Assembly: GCF_021216655.1 (NCBI RefSeq)
Contig: NZ_CP080437.1
Location: 1,922,001 to 1,986,000, forward strand
Direction of reading: 5' to 3'
DNA length: 64,000 nucleotides
Origin: Clavibacter michiganensis
GTDB taxonomy: Bacteria > Actinomycetota > Actinomycetes > Actinomycetales > Microbacteriaceae
The notes beneath the pieces are model-generated. The model was not told the DNA's origin. It was given only the letters and a program-made list of their open reading frames with translations, and made no database searches. The translations under genes and the position numbers were made by a program. Below, piece by piece: positions 1 to 9,051 of this stretch (position 1 is its first letter; every line of letters begins with the position of its first letter).

Positions 1-175
1 CGAGGGCGCGGATGGCGGCGTCGGCGGCAGCGTCGAGCTCGCCCGTCGTGACGCCCGGGGCGATGAGCCCGCGGACGGCGTCGAGCGACGCGGCGGTCGC
101 CAGGCCGGGCGCGACCATGCGACGGATCTCGTCCGGGGTCTTGTAGATCCCCGGCGTGCGGCGGAGCGCGCCCAC
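1..175 (-). CDS. map: Methionine aminopeptidase, N-terminal part (cut by window edge)
   Basis: Type I methionine aminopeptidase, which removes the initiator Met from new proteins. Only about 58 N-terminal codons lie in the window. The reading starts at a GTG (175-173) with VGALRRTPGIYKTPDEI, then MVAPGLATA, the usual start of actinobacterial Map (K-T-P-x-E-I followed by the first helix). The metal-binding residues lie outside the window. It begins 4 nt after the adk stop, the standard secY-adk-map order, so it is almost certainly co-transcribed and probably translationally coupled with adk. The GTG start was chosen because it is the first start codon after the adk stop in the correct frame. 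Confidence 0.85.
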   Translation of the reverse strand, partial: MGALRRTPGIYKTPDEIRRMVAPGLATAASLDAVRGLIAPGVTTGELDAAADAAIRAL

Positions 176-179
176 GGCG

Positions 180-782
180 CTACGCGCGGCCGGCGTCGGA
201 GGAGGGACGCACGCCGCGACCGGCGAGGGCCGCGCGGATGCGCTCGGCGACCTCGTCGACCTCGCCCAGCCCGTCGACCTCGAGGAGCAGGCCGCGCTCG
301 CGGTACACGTCGATGAGTGGGCTCGTCTCGCGGACGTAGACCTCCTGGCGGTGGCGGATCTCCTCCTCGCCGTCGTCGGCGCGACCCTGCTCGGCCGCGC
401 GGCGGGTGAGCCGGGCGACGACCTCGTCCTCGTCGGCGACGAGCTGGATGACGGCGTCGAGCTCCTGGCCCCACCCCTGCAGCAGCTCCTCCAGGTAGGC
501 GACCTGGGCGAGCGTGCGCGGGTAGCCGTCGAGCAGGAAGCCCGCCTGCGCGTCCTCCTCCTGGAGGCGCGCGGTGACGAGCCGGTTGGTGAGCTCGTCG
601 GGGACGTAGTTGCCCGCGTCGACGAGCGCCTGCACCTGCTGGCCGAGCTCCGTGCGGTCCTTGATGTTCTGGCGGAAGATGTCGCCCGTCGAGACGTCGG
701 GGATGCCGTATTCGGAGGCGATGCGCTTCGCCTGCGTGCCCTTGCCCGCGCCGGGAGGGCCGACGATCAGGAGCCGGGTCAC
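180..782 (-). CDS. adk: Adenylate kinase
   Basis: Catalyses ATP + AMP = 2 ADP in the cytoplasm. The 200-residue product begins [16 protein letters not shown]; the P-loop GPPGAGKGT is at residues 8-16, followed by the AMP-binding STGDIFR segment and the LLDGYPRT motif. The LID is the short form without the four zinc cysteines, as usual in actinobacteria. The GTG start at 782-780 overlaps the secY TGA stop as GTGA, so the two genes are probably translationally coupled. A longer in-frame reading runs back through secY, but it has no adenylate kinase sequence before this GTG. The gene sits between secY and map in the classical order. Confidence 0.96.
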   Translation of the reverse strand: MTRLLIVGPPGAGKGTQAKRIASEYGIPDVSTGDIFRQNIKDRTELGQQVQALVDAGNYVPDELTNRLVTARLQEEDAQAGFLLDGYPRTLAQVAYLEELLQGWGQELDAVIQLVADEDEVVARLTRRAAEQGRADDGEEEIRHRQEVYVRETSPLIDVYRERGLLLEVDGLGEVDEVAERIRAALAGRGVRPSSDAGRA

Positions 783-2101
783 TTGAGCAGCCCCTCGTAG
801 TGCCGCTGCTGCAGCTGCGAGTCGATCTGCTTCACCGTCTCGAGGCCGACGCCGACCACGATCAGGATGCTCGCGCCGCCGAACGGGAAGTTCTGGTTGG
901 CGCCGACGAGGGACAGGGCGATGAGCGGCAGGAGCGCGATGAGCCCGAGGTACAGCGAGCCCGGCAGCGTGATGCGCGTGAGCACGTAGTCGAGGTACTC
1001 GGCCGTCGGGCGTCCCGCGCGGATGCCGGGGATGAAGCCGCCGTACTTCTTCATGTTGTCGGCGACCTCCTCCGGGTTGAAGGTGATGGCGACGTAGAAG
1101 TACGTGAAGCCGACGATGAGCAGGAAGTACATCGCCATGTAGAGCGGGTGGTCGCCCGTGGTGAGGTTGTCGGTGATCCACTGCACCCACGGTGCCGGCG
1201 GCTGGCCGACGGGCGGCTGGTTGAACTGCGCGACGAGCGCCGGCAGGTACAGCAGCGACGACGCGAAGATGACGGGCACGACGCCGGCCATGTTCACCTT
1301 GATCGGGATGTAGGTGTTGTTGCCGCCGTACGTGCGGCGGCCGACCATGCGCTTGGCGTACTGCACGGGGATGCGTCGCTGCGACTGCTCGACGTAGACG
1401 ACGGCGGCGACGACGAGGAGTCCGACGGCGATGACCAGGAGGAAGACCTCCCAGCCGCGGCTCTGCTGGATGGCGATGAGCGAGGTCGGGAACGCGGCCG
1501 CGACCGACGTGAAGATGAGGAGCGACATGCCGTTGCCGATGCCGCGCTCGGTGATGAGCTCGCCCATCCACATGATGAGGCCGGTGCCGGCGGTCATCGT
1601 GATGACCATGAGCATGATCGCGTACCAGGCGTCGTTCGTGACGAGCTGCGTGCAGGCGCTGACGTTGGTCTGGCCGAACAGCGCACCGCTGCGCGCGACC
1701 GTGATGAGCGTCGTGGACTGCAGGACCGCGAGGGCGATCGTGAGGTAGCGCGTGTACTGCGTGAGCTTGGCCTGGCCGGACTGGCCCTCCTTGTAGAGGG
1801 TGTCGAAGTGCGGGATGACCACGCGGAGCAGCTGGACGATGATCGACGCCGTGATGTACGGCATGATGCCCAGCGCGAAGATGGAGAGCTTCAGCAGCGC
1901 ACCGCCGCTGAAGAGGTTGACGAGCTCGTAGAGGCCCGAGGTGCCCTGGTTGGCCGCGAGGCACGACTGCACGTTGGCGAAGTCGACGAACGGCGCGGGG
2001 ATGAACGATCCGAGGCGGAAGAGGGCGATGATGCCCAGCGTGAACCCGATCTTGCGACGTAGATCGGGGGTGCGGAAGATCCTGACGACGGCGCTCAACA
2101 C
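779..2101 (-). CDS. secY: Preprotein translocase subunit SecY
   Basis: Channel-forming subunit of the SecYEG translocon in the cytoplasmic membrane. The protein has 440 residues, the normal length, with about ten hydrophobic helices. The N-terminus [18 protein letters not shown] and the cytoplasmic loop [14 protein letters not shown] with its conserved arginine are characteristic. The start is GTG (2101-2099) with an AGGA-type ribosome site about 8 nt upstream; a TTG immediately after it cannot be excluded. It is separated from rplO by 125 bp containing a strong hairpin, so secY-adk-map may be partly uncoupled from the spc operon, while adk overlaps its 3' end. Confidence 0.97.
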   Translation of the reverse strand: MLSAVVRIFRTPDLRRKIGFTLGIIALFRLGSFIPAPFVDFANVQSCLAANQGTSGLYELVNLFSGGALLKLSIFALGIMPYITASIIVQLLRVVIPHFDTLYKEGQSGQAKLTQYTRYLTIALAVLQSTTLITVARSGALFGQTNVSACTQLVTNDAWYAIMLMVITMTAGTGLIMWMGELITERGIGNGMSLLIFTSVAAAFPTSLIAIQQSRGWEVFLLVIAVGLLVVAAVVYVEQSQRRIPVQYAKRMVGRRTYGGNNTYIPIKVNMAGVVPVIFASSLLYLPALVAQFNQPPVGQPPAPWVQWITDNLTTGDHPLYMAMYFLLIVGFTYFYVAITFNPEEVADNMKKYGGFIPGIRAGRPTAEYLDYVLTRITLPGSLYLGLIALLPLIALSLVGANQNFPFGGASILIVVGVGLETVKQIDSQLQQRHYEGLLK

Positions 2102-2176
2102 GGAGGGTGTCCTGCTTTCTGTGGGAGGTCCGCCGGGAGGCGGGGGTCGGGCCGACCCGATGCGGCCCCAGGTGCC

Positions 2177-2210
2177 GGTAGGGGCGGTCGGTTGCCCGAC
2201 CGCCCCTGCC
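2177..2210 (-). terminator. Hairpin between rplO and secY (terminator or attenuator)
   Basis: Two 15-nt arms at 2177-2191 and 2196-2210 pair almost perfectly (one G-U pair in the transcript) around a 4-nt loop. No U-tract follows. It lies just after the rplO stop on the transcribed strand. It could terminate most spc transcripts, or attenuate or protect an mRNA end ahead of secY. Confidence 0.6.
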
Positions 2211-2226
2211 GTTGCGTCCTGAAGTG

Positions 2227-2805
2227 CTACTTGACGGAGCCGCCTGCTGCGACGATCTTCTCCGCTGCGGAGCCGGAGACCTTGTCGACCGCAACCGTCA
2301 GCTTAACCGAGATGTCGCCGTCCCCGAGGACCTTGACCTTCTCGTTCTTGCGGACGGCACCCTTGGCGACCAGGTCGCTCGTGGTGACGTCGCCGCCGTC
2401 GGGGTAGAGCGCGGCGAGCTTCTCCAGGTTCACGACCTGGTACTCGACGCGGAACGGGTTCTTGAACCCGCGGAGCTTCGGGGTGCGCATGTGCAGCGGC
2501 ATCTGCCCACCCTCGAAGCCGACGCGGACCGTGTAGCGGGCCTTCGTGCCCTTGGTGCCACGACCCGCGGTCTTGCCCTTCGAGCCCTCACCGCGGCCGA
2601 CACGCTGGCGTGCCTTCTTGGCCCCGGCGGCGGGACGGAGGTGGTGGACCTTGAGGACCTGCTCGCGCTTGACCGTCTCCGTCGAGCCGACCGTGGTCGT
2701 CTCGGCGGAAGCGGCCGCAGCGGCGGCGGGCGCCTTCGCGGTCTTCTTGGGTGCGGCCTTGGGCGCCTTCACGGGCGCCTCGGCCGACTCGTTCTTCTCA
2801 GCCAT
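2227..2805 (-). CDS. rplO: 50S ribosomal protein L15 with N-terminal extension
   Basis: L15 of the large ribosomal subunit. The conserved part begins near residue 50 with [14 protein letters not shown] and [19 protein letters not shown]; the C-terminal domain ends with the [13 protein letters not shown] and VSGSAAEKI region typical of the family. At 192 residues it is about 45 longer than ordinary L15. The excess is an Ala/Lys/Pro/Glu-rich N-terminal segment (residues 1-48), apparently disordered. The ATG at 2805 overlaps the rpmD TGA stop by one base. Last gene of the spc-type cluster before the secY gap. Confidence 0.96.
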   Translation of the reverse strand: MAEKNESAEAPVKAPKAAPKKTAKAPAAAAAASAETTTVGSTETVKREQVLKVHHLRPAAGAKKARQRVGRGEGSKGKTAGRGTKGTKARYTVRVGFEGGQMPLHMRTPKLRGFKNPFRVEYQVVNLEKLAALYPDGGDVTTSDLVAKGAVRKNEKVKVLGDGDISVKLTVAVDKVSGSAAEKIVAAGGSVK

Positions 2806-2987
2806 CAGTCGATCTCCTCCACCTTCACCAGGTGCGCCACGGTGTTCACGTACCCGCGGTTCTGGGCGTTGTCCTCACGGACCACCACGGCACCGATGCG
2901 ACGGAGCCCGAGGCTCCGCAGGGTGTCGCGCTGGTTCTGCTTCTCGCTGATCTTGGACTTGATCTGCGTCACTCGGAGCTGAGCCAT
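2805..2987 (-). CDS. rpmD: 50S ribosomal protein L30
   Basis: Small 60-residue L30. It begins [20 protein letters not shown] and contains [17 protein letters not shown], the typical helix-strand core. The ATG at 2987 shares one base with the TGA of rpsE (TGATG), and its own stop overlaps the rplO start, so the three genes are tightly coupled. The length is normal for the family. A longer in-frame reading upstream is only the rpsE region in another frame. Confidence 0.96.
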
Positions 2988-3691
2988 CAGACACCTGCCT
3001 TCGCGTCGGCCTCGGCGCGCTGGGCGCGGAGGATGCGGGCCGGGACGACCTGCTCCAGCTCGAGGCCACGACGGGCTGCGACGGCGCGCGGCTCCTCGAG
3101 CTGCTTGAGCGCCTCGACCGTGGCGTGCACGATGTTGATCGTGTTCGACGAGCCGAGCGACTTGCTCAGCACGTCGTGGATGCCGGCGCACTCGAGCACC
3201 GCGCGGACGGGGCCACCGGCGATGACGCCGGTACCCGCGGACGCGGGGCGCAGGAGGACGACTCCGGCGGATGCCTCACCCTGCACGGCGTGCGGGATGG
3301 TCAGGCCGATGCGGGGGACGCGGAAGAAGTTCTTCTTCGCCTCCTCGACGCCCTTGGAGATGGCGGTCGGGACCTCGCGGGCCTTGCCGTAGCCGACGCC
3401 GACCAGTCCGTTGCCGTCTCCGACGATCACGAGCGCGGTGAAGCTGAAGCGACGACCGCCCTTGACGACCTTGGACACGCGGTTGATGGTGACGACGCGC
3501 TCCAGGAACTGGCTCTTGTCGGCATCACGGCCACCGCGGCTGTCGCGGCCGCCCTGGTTGCGATCGCGTCCGCCACGACGGCCCTCACGGCCCTCGTTCT
3601 GCGCGGGTGCGGTGGACGCCGCGGTCTCGACGGGCGTCTCCGCCACTGCCACGACCTCGGGCTCCTTGTTGTTGTTCTCGGCTGCGCTCAC
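2987..3691 (-). CDS. rpsE: 30S ribosomal protein S5 with Arg/Gly-rich N-terminal extension
   Basis: S5, needed for decoding accuracy and mRNA unwinding at the entry site. Core motifs are visible: [37 protein letters not shown], and [20 protein letters not shown]. The protein has 234 residues against about 165-200 in many bacteria. The extra N-terminus has an acidic part followed by an RGG-like stretch ([12 protein letters not shown] and [10 protein letters not shown]). The start is GTG (3691-3689), overlapping the rplR stop as GTGA. Confidence 0.96.
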
Positions 3692-4059
3692 AGGCTCAGA
3701 CCACCCTCTCGAGCTCCTTCGGCGATGGCCGCGACGCGTCCTGCGTAGCGGTTGCCACCACGATCGAATACGACGCTCTCCACGCCGGCCGCCTTGGCGC
3801 GCTCGGCGACGAGCTCGCCGACCTTGCGCGACTTGGCGGTCTTGTCGCCGTCGAACGTGCGCATGTCGGCCTCGAGGGTCGACGCGGACGCGACGGTGTG
3901 ACCACGGCTGTCATCGACGACCTGCACGAAGACGTGGCGGGCCGAACGGGTGACGACCAGGCGCGGACGCAGCTCGGTGCCCTCGACCTTCTTGCGCAGG
4001 CGTGCGTGCCTGCGGCCGCGGGCGGCGGACTTGCTTTTTCCTCTAACTCCGAGAGCCAT
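3688..4059 (-). CDS. rplR: 50S ribosomal protein L18
   Basis: L18, the 5S rRNA-binding protein. The 123-residue product begins [20 protein letters not shown] and contains [20 protein letters not shown] and the C-terminal [24 protein letters not shown], diagnostic of the family. I chose the ATG at 4059 because the MALGVRGKS start is conserved. A GTG six bases upstream overlaps the rplF stop as GTGA and would add two residues; it may act as the coupling start. Confidence 0.95.
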   Translation of the reverse strand: MALGVRGKSKSAARGRRHARLRKKVEGTELRPRLVVTRSARHVFVQVVDDSRGHTVASASTLEADMRTFDGDKTAKSRKVGELVAERAKAAGVESVVFDRGGNRYAGRVAAIAEGAREGGLSL

Positions 4060-4061
4060 GA

Positions 4062-4598
4062 TCACTTACCACTCTTTCCGGCCTTGCGGCGAACGTTCTC
4101 GCCGGCGTAGCGGACGCCCTTGCCCTTGTAGGGCTCGGGCTTGCGAATCTTGCGGATGTTGGCGGCCGTCTCGCCGACGAGCTGCTTGTCGATGCCGACG
4201 ACGGTCATCTTGTTGACGCCCTCGACGGTGAAGCTGATGCCCGCGGGCGCCTCGACGTACACCGGGTGGGAGAAGCCGAGCGCGAACTCGACGCCCTTGT
4301 CCTTGATCGCGACGCGGTAACCCGTGCCGACGATCTCGAGGCCCTTGGTGTAGCCGGTGGTGACGCCGACGATGTTGTTCGCGATGAGGCTGCGCGTGAG
4401 GCCGTGGAGCGAGCGCGACTCGCGCTCGTCGTCCGGACGGGTGACGAGCACCTGTCCGTCCTGGACCTCGGCGCGGATGGGCTGCGCGATGGTGAGGCTC
4501 AGCTCGCCCTTCGGGCCCTTGACCGTGACGTGCTGGCCGTCCACGGCGACGTCGACCCCTGCGGGGACGTCGATGGGGAGTCTTCCGATGCGTGACAT
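4062..4598 (-). CDS. rplF: 50S ribosomal protein L6
   Basis: L6, at the base of the L7/L12 stalk. The 178-residue product begins [17 protein letters not shown]; the family signature [29 protein letters not shown] C-terminus is present (rRNA-binding KGKG). The length is standard. It starts at an ATG 4 nt downstream of the rpsH stop, and its TGA stop lies next to the rplR start. Confidence 0.97.
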
Positions 4599-4602
4599 GG
4601 CG

Positions 4603-5001
4603 TTACCACACGTAGGCGAGGACTTCCCCACCCACGCCCTTCTTCGCAGCCTGGCGGTCCGTGAGGAGCCCCGAGGAGGTGGACAGGATGGCGACCCCGA
4701 GGCCACCGAGGACCTGGGGGATCTCCGCGGACTTCGCGTACACGCGCAGTCCGGGCTTCGACACGCGCTTGATGCCCCGGATGGAGCGCTCGCGGTCGGG
4801 GCCGAACTTGAGGCTGAGCGTCAGCGTCTGGCCGACGCGGGCGTCCGCGACGTCCCAGCCGGCGATGAAGCCCTCGGACTTGAGGATGTCGGCGATGTGC
4901 GACTTGAGCTTGGAGTGCGGCATGGAGACCGTGTCGTGGTGCGCGGAGTTCGCGTTCCGGAGTCGGGTCAGCATGTCAGCGACCGGGTCGGTCATTGTCA
5001 T
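4603..5001 (-). CDS. rpsH: 30S ribosomal protein S8
   Basis: S8, which binds 16S rRNA helix 21 and in many bacteria regulates the spc operon. The 132-residue product begins [18 protein letters not shown] and ends with the conserved [14 protein letters not shown] and [10 protein letters not shown] second ATG two codons later (MTDP...) is an equally plausible start. A 137-bp gap with a hairpin separates it from rplE, where many actinobacteria carry the S14 gene (rpsZ/rpsN). Confidence 0.97.
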
Positions 5002-5066
5002 ATCTGGTGGTGCCTCTCTCGCCTGGTTTCGTTCATCCGGACACGGATGACGACCTGTGGTGGTGG

Positions 5067-5094
5067 CGGCGCCGGGCGGAGGTGCCCGGCGCCG
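5067..5094 (-). other. Perfect GC hairpin in the rplE-rpsH gap
   Basis: Arms at 5067-5077 and 5084-5094 (11 bp, all G/C) pair perfectly around a 6-nt loop. It lies in a 137-bp non-coding stretch inside the spc operon, at the place usually occupied by the S14 gene. No U-tract is present, so a regulatory, processing or pausing role is as likely as termination. The rest of the gap shows no credible ORF. Confidence 0.5.
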
Positions 5095-5138
5095 ATCGTG
5101 CGGTGATGCGGTCGTGCTGGTCGTACGGGTGGAGCGTG

Positions 5139-5735
5139 CTACGGCGTGTTCTCGGGCGTCTGGAACGGGAAGCCGAGCGCCTTGAGCAGCGCGCGTCCCT
5201 CGTCGTCCGTCCGAGCGGTCGTGACGACCGTGATGTCCATGCCGCGGACCCGGTCGATGCGGTCCTGGTCGATCTCGTGGAACATGGACTGCTCGTTGAG
5301 ACCGAACGTGTAGTTGCCGTTGCCGTCGAACTGCTTCGGGCTGAGCCCGCGGAAGTCGCGGATGCGGGGCAGGGCGAGGGACAGCAGGCGGTCGAGGAAC
5401 TCCCACATGCGGTCGCCGCGCAGCGTCACGTGGGTGCCGATGGCCTGGCCCTCACGCAGCTTGAACTGGGCGATCGACTTGCGGGCCTTCGTGACCTGCG
5501 GCTTCTGGCCCGTGATCTTGGTGAGGTCGGCGACCGCGCCGTCGATGATCTTGCCGTCACGAGCGGCGTCGCCGACGCCCATGTTCACGACGATCTTCGT
5601 GAGCCCGGGCACCTGGTGCACGTTCGTGAAGCCGAGATCAGCGGTCAGCTGGCTGACGATCTCGGTGCGGTACTTCTGCTTCAGGCGCGGGAGCGTGGTG
5701 CCCTCGGCCGTGCCAGCGGTTGCGGTGTCGGTCAT
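5139..5735 (-). CDS. rplE: 50S ribosomal protein L5
   Basis: L5, which contacts 5S rRNA and the P-site tRNA. The 198-residue product contains [47 protein letters not shown] and the C-terminal FSMF-like [10 protein letters not shown] plus [20 protein letters not shown]. The first ten or so residues ([12 protein letters not shown]) extend slightly beyond the core. The ATG start lies 2 nt from the rplX stop. Confidence 0.97.
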   Translation of the reverse strand: MTDTATAGTAEGTTLPRLKQKYRTEIVSQLTADLGFTNVHQVPGLTKIVVNMGVGDAARDGKIIDGAVADLTKITGQKPQVTKARKSIAQFKLREGQAIGTHVTLRGDRMWEFLDRLLSLALPRIRDFRGLSPKQFDGNGNYTFGLNEQSMFHEIDQDRIDRVRGMDITVVTTARTDDEGRALLKALGFPFQTPENTP

Positions 5736-5737
5736 TG

Positions 5738-6097
5738 CTAGAGGTCCTTACCTGACTTCTTGGCGTAGCGGACGCGGACGGTCTTGGAGACCCCGTCCTT
5801 CTCGACCTGCTCGGTCCGGAAGCCGACTCGCGTGGGCTTCTTGGACTCGGGGTCGACGAGCGCGACGTTGGAGATGTGGATGGGCGCCTCGACGGTCTCG
5901 ATGCCGCCGGTCTTGGAGCCGCGCTGCGTCTGGCCGACGCGGACGTGCTTCGTGATGAAGTTCACGCCCTCGACGACGACGCGGTTGCGCTCGACCAGGA
6001 CGGACAGGACCTTGCCCTGCTTGCCCCGGTCGCCGCCCTTGGCCTGCGTGCGACCCGTGATGACCTGCACGAGGTCACCCTTCTTGATGTTCGCCAT
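5738..6097 (-). CDS. rplX: 50S ribosomal protein L24
   Basis: L24, an assembly-initiating large subunit protein. The N-terminal KOW motif ([16 protein letters not shown]...[10 protein letters not shown]) and the conserved [20 protein letters not shown] are clear. The 119-residue length is normal. Two bases separate it from rplN upstream and from rplE downstream. Confidence 0.97.
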   Translation of the reverse strand: MANIKKGDLVQVITGRTQAKGGDRGKQGKVLSVLVERNRVVVEGVNFITKHVRVGQTQRGSKTGGIETVEAPIHISNVALVDPESKKPTRVGFRTEQVEKDGVSKTVRVRYAKKSGKDL

Positions 6098-6099
6098 GA

Positions 6100-6468
6100 C
6101 TAAATGACCTCCGGTGCCAGCGAGATGATCTTCATGAACTTCTTGTCCCGGAGCTCGCGGCCCACCGGTCCGAAGATGCGGGTGCCGCGGGGCTCCCCGT
6201 TGCTGTTCAGGATGACGGCGGCGTTCTCGTCGAACTTGATGTACGAGCCGTCGGGACGGCGCGTCTCCTTCTTGGTGCGGACGATGACGGCCTTGACGAC
6301 CTCGCCCTTCTTGACGTTTCCGCCGGGGATCGCGTCCTTGACGGTCGCGACGATGACGTCACCGAGACCGGCGTAGCGGCGACCCGAGCCACCGAGCACG
6401 CGGATGGTCAAGATCTCCTTGGCACCCGTGTTGTCCGCGATCTTGAGGCGGGATTCCTGCTGAATCAC
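6100..6468 (-). CDS. rplN: 50S ribosomal protein L14
   Basis: L14, located at the subunit interface. The 122-residue product begins [19 protein letters not shown] and contains [20 protein letters not shown] and the ending [20 protein letters not shown], all diagnostic. It follows rpsQ after a 27-bp gap. First gene of the spc group by the E. coli convention; the gap contains no obvious terminator, so S10 and spc are probably one transcript. Confidence 0.98.
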   Translation of the reverse strand: MIQQESRLKIADNTGAKEILTIRVLGGSGRRYAGLGDVIVATVKDAIPGGNVKKGEVVKAVIVRTKKETRRPDGSYIKFDENAAVILNSNGEPRGTRIFGPVGRELRDKKFMKIISLAPEVI

Positions 6469-6495
6469 TGTTGCTCCTTATCCAAGCAGCCGGGG

Positions 6496-6792
6496 CTACT
6501 TGGCCTTCTCGAGGATCTCGACCAGGCGCCAGCGCTTGGAGGCGCTGAGGGGACGGGTCTCGTTGATCAGGACCAGGTCGCCGATGCCGGCGGTGTTCGC
6601 CTCGTCGTGCGCCTTGACCTTGGAGGTGCGGCGGATGACCTTGCCGTACAGCGGGTGCTTCACGCGGTCCTCGACCTCGACGACGATGGTCTTGTCCATC
6701 TTGTCGCTGGTGACGTACCCACGGCGGGACTTGCGGTAGCCGCGGTCGGCCGTCGCGGTGTCAGCCGTGTTCTTCTCTTCGGCGTTCGCCAT
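6496..6792 (-). CDS. rpsQ: 30S ribosomal protein S17
   Basis: S17, a primary 16S rRNA-binding protein. The core [40 protein letters not shown] and [16 protein letters not shown] is typical. I start at the ATG at 6792 (98 residues) because GAGGAGG is spaced about 7 nt from it; a TTG two codons upstream overlaps the rpmC end and is less likely. The first 20 residues are a variable Ala/Thr/Glu-rich leader. Confidence 0.96.
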   Translation of the reverse strand: MANAEEKNTADTATADRGYRKSRRGYVTSDKMDKTIVVEVEDRVKHPLYGKVIRRTSKVKAHDEANTAGIGDLVLINETRPLSASKRWRLVEILEKAK

Positions 6793-6794
6793 GA

Positions 6795-7121
6795 TCAAGC
6801 CTCCTCAGCCTTCTCGGTGACGGCGGCGTCGTCGGCCTTCGCGGCCTTCTTCGTCGCCTTCTTCTTCTCGGGCTTCTCGGGGACCTCGACGGGGGCGGGC
6901 GTGGCACGGATGCCCAGCTCGCGCTCGCGGATGACCGTGTAGATCCGAGCGATGTCGCGCTTGACCGCGCGGAGGCGGCCGTGGCTGTCGAGCTGACCGG
7001 TGGCCGACTGGAAGCGCAGGTTGAACAGCTCCTCCTTGGCCTTCTTCAGCTCTTCGACGAGTCGCTCGTCCTCGAAAGTGTCCAGCTCGACGGGGGCGAG
7101 CTCCTTGGAACCGATCGCCAT
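6795..7121 (-). CDS. rpmC: 50S ribosomal protein L29 with charged C-terminal tail
   Basis: L29, part of the nascent chain exit region. The conserved two-helix core includes [21 protein letters not shown] and [17 protein letters not shown]. The protein is 108 residues against about 65-75 for most L29. The additional C-terminal 35 residues are rich in Pro, Glu, Lys and Ala ([16 protein letters not shown]) and look disordered. The ATG shares a base with the rplP TAA stop (TAATG). Confidence 0.96.
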   Translation of the reverse strand: MAIGSKELAPVELDTFEDERLVEELKKAKEELFNLRFQSATGQLDSHGRLRAVKRDIARIYTVIRERELGIRATPAPVEVPEKPEKKKATKKAAKADDAAVTEKAEEA

Positions 7122-7540
7122 TATGCGTCGCCTTCCTCGCGCTTGATGATGCGTGCCTTGAGGGGCAGCTTGTGGATGGCCCGGGTGAGCGCCTCGCGCG
7201 CCGTGGCCTCGTCGACGCCGGAGAGCTCGAAGAGCACGCGTCCCGGCTTGACGTTGGCGACCCACCACTCGACCGATCCCTTTCCGGAACCCATGCGGGT
7301 CTCGGCGGGCTTCTTGGTGAGCGGGCGGTCCGGGAAGATGTTGATGTACACGTTCCCGCCGCGCTTGACGTGACGCGTCATCGCGATTCGAGCGGACTCG
7401 ATCTGGCGGTTGGTCACGTAGGCGGGCGTGAGGGCCTGGATGCCGTACTCGCCGAACGAGACGACGGTGCCGCCGGTCGCGTGGCCGGTACGACCCGGGT
7501 GGTGCTGCTTGCGGTGCTTGACCTTGCGGGGGATCAACAT
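7121..7540 (-). CDS. rplP: 50S ribosomal protein L16
   Basis: L16, which supports A-site tRNA accommodation. The 139-residue product begins [19 protein letters not shown] and contains [10 protein letters not shown] and [19 protein letters not shown], all highly conserved. The length is normal. The stop overlaps the rpmC start and the start is 2 nt from the rpsC stop. Confidence 0.98.
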   Translation of the reverse strand: MLIPRKVKHRKQHHPGRTGHATGGTVVSFGEYGIQALTPAYVTNRQIESARIAMTRHVKRGGNVYINIFPDRPLTKKPAETRMGSGKGSVEWWVANVKPGRVLFELSGVDEATAREALTRAIHKLPLKARIIKREEGDA

Positions 7541-7542
7541 GG

Positions 7543-8340
7543 TTACGCCTCAACTCCTGCTGCGGCGACCGGCGCTGCCTCGGCGGCCGGCGCGGTGCGC
7601 GGCGCGTTGGTGCGGCGATCTCCGGTTCGACCGTCGGAACGGTCGTTACGACGCTCCGGGCGCGACGACTTCTGGTTCGCCTGCTCCCGAGCGAGATCCT
7701 TGTTGGTGATGTCGCCCTTGTAGACCCAGACCTTCACGCCGATGCGGCCGAAGGACGTACGGGCCTCGTAGAAGCCGTAGTCGATGTTCGCGCGGAGGGT
7801 GTGCAGGGGCACGCGGCCCTCGCGGTAGAACTCCGAGCGGCTCATCTCGGCGCCGCCGAGGCGGCCCGACACCTGGATGCGGACGCCCTTGGCGCCGGCG
7901 CGCTGCGCGCCCTGCAGGCCCTTGCGCATCGCGCGGCGGAACGCCACACGACCTGCGAGCTGCTCGGCGATGCCCTGGGCGACCAGCTGCGCCTCGGCCT
8001 CGGGGTTCTTCACCTCGAGGATGTTCAGCTGGATCTGCTTGCCCGTGAGCTTCTCGAGGTCGGCGCGGATGCGCTCGGCCTCGACGCCGCGGCGGCCGAT
8101 GACGATGCCGGGACGCGCCGTGTAGATGTCCACGCGGACACGGTCACGGGTGCGCTCGATCTCGATGCGCGCCACACCGGCGCGGTCGAGGCTCGTCTTG
8201 AGCATGGTGCGGATGCGCACGTCCTCGGCGACGTAGTCGCTGTAGCGCTGCCCCTTCTTCGTGCTGTCCGAGAACCAACGCGACACGTGGTCGGTCGTGA
8301 TCCCGAGACGGAACCCGTACGGGTTGACCTTCTGTCCCAT
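7543..8340 (-). CDS. rpsC: 30S ribosomal protein S3
   Basis: S3, at the mRNA entry tunnel. It begins [20 protein letters not shown], has the KH domain around [20 protein letters not shown], and the conserved [20 protein letters not shown]. The protein has 265 residues; the last 45 or so are a low-complexity Arg/Asp then Ala/Pro/Val tail. Its ATG overlaps the rplV TAA stop by one base. Confidence 0.97.
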   Translation of the reverse strand: MGQKVNPYGFRLGITTDHVSRWFSDSTKKGQRYSDYVAEDVRIRTMLKTSLDRAGVARIEIERTRDRVRVDIYTARPGIVIGRRGVEAERIRADLEKLTGKQIQLNILEVKNPEAEAQLVAQGIAEQLAGRVAFRRAMRKGLQGAQRAGAKGVRIQVSGRLGGAEMSRSEFYREGRVPLHTLRANIDYGFYEARTSFGRIGVKVWVYKGDITNKDLAREQANQKSSRPERRNDRSDGRTGDRRTNAPRTAPAAEAAPVAAAGVEA

Positions 8341-8732
8341 TACTTGCTCGCCTTCTTCGTGGTCGTCGCCACGTCCGCCTCATCCGGCGTCGCGAGGACG
8401 ACCGTGATGTGGCTGGTGCGCTTGTTGATACGGAATGCGCGACCCTGTGCGCGCGGCTGGAACCGCTTGAGGGTGGTGCCCTCGTCCACGAACGCCTTGG
8501 CGATGTAGAGGTCCTGCTCCGCGAGGAAGCTGTTGGACGCGTCGGCCTTGACCCGCGCGTTCGCCATGGCCGAGGCCACCAGCTTGTAGATCGGCTCGCT
8601 CGCGCCCTGCGGCGCGAACTTCAGGATGGCCAGGGCCTCCTCGGCCTGCTTGCCACGGATCATGTCCACGACGCGACGGGCCTTCTGGGGGGTGACGCGG
8701 ATGTGACGCACGCGTGCGATCGACTCCACCAT
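8340..8732 (-). CDS. rplV: 50S ribosomal protein L22
   Basis: L22, whose extended hairpin lines the exit tunnel and is a macrolide-resistance site. The 130-residue product contains [20 protein letters not shown], the family signature, and [20 protein letters not shown] of the hairpin. The C-terminal 15 residues ([14 protein letters not shown]) are variable. It lies 25 bp after rpsS. Confidence 0.97.
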   Translation of the reverse strand: MVESIARVRHIRVTPQKARRVVDMIRGKQAEEALAILKFAPQGASEPIYKLVASAMANARVKADASNSFLAEQDLYIAKAFVDEGTTLKRFQPRAQGRAFRINKRTSHITVVLATPDEADVATTTKKASK

Positions 8733-8757
8733 TTCTCTCCTCCTTCTCGTCGCCGCG

Positions 8758-9039
8758 TTAGCGGCGACGACCCTTCTTGTCGTCCTTCACGTGGCCGCGG
8801 AAGGTGCGCGTGAGCGCGAACTCGCCGAGCTTGTGTCCGACCATGGACTCCGTGACGAACACGGGGACGTGCTTGCGACCGTCGTGCACCGCGATCGTGT
8901 GACCCAGCATCGCCGGGATGATCATCGAGCGGCGCGACCAGGTCTTGATCACGTTCTTGCTGCTGGCCTCGTTCGCCGAGATCACCTTGCGGAGCAGGTG
9001 GTCGTCGACGAAGGGGCCCTTCTTCAGACTGCGTGGCAT
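8758..9039 (-). CDS. rpsS: 30S ribosomal protein S19
   Basis: S19 of the small-subunit head. The 93-residue product begins [15 protein letters not shown] and contains [23 protein letters not shown] and [19 protein letters not shown], diagnostic and of standard length. It lies 12 bp after rplB. Confidence 0.98.
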   Translation of the reverse strand: MPRSLKKGPFVDDHLLRKVISANEASSKNVIKTWSRRSMIIPAMLGHTIAVHDGRKHVPVFVTESMVGHKLGEFALTRTFRGHVKDDKKGRRR

Positions 9040-9051
9040 CTTCTACAACTC

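Noticed and set aside
783..2294. Extension of adk upstream through secY in the same frame
   Set aside because: The sequence before the GTG at 782 is out-of-frame secY, Arg/His/Pro-rich, without adenylate kinase features.
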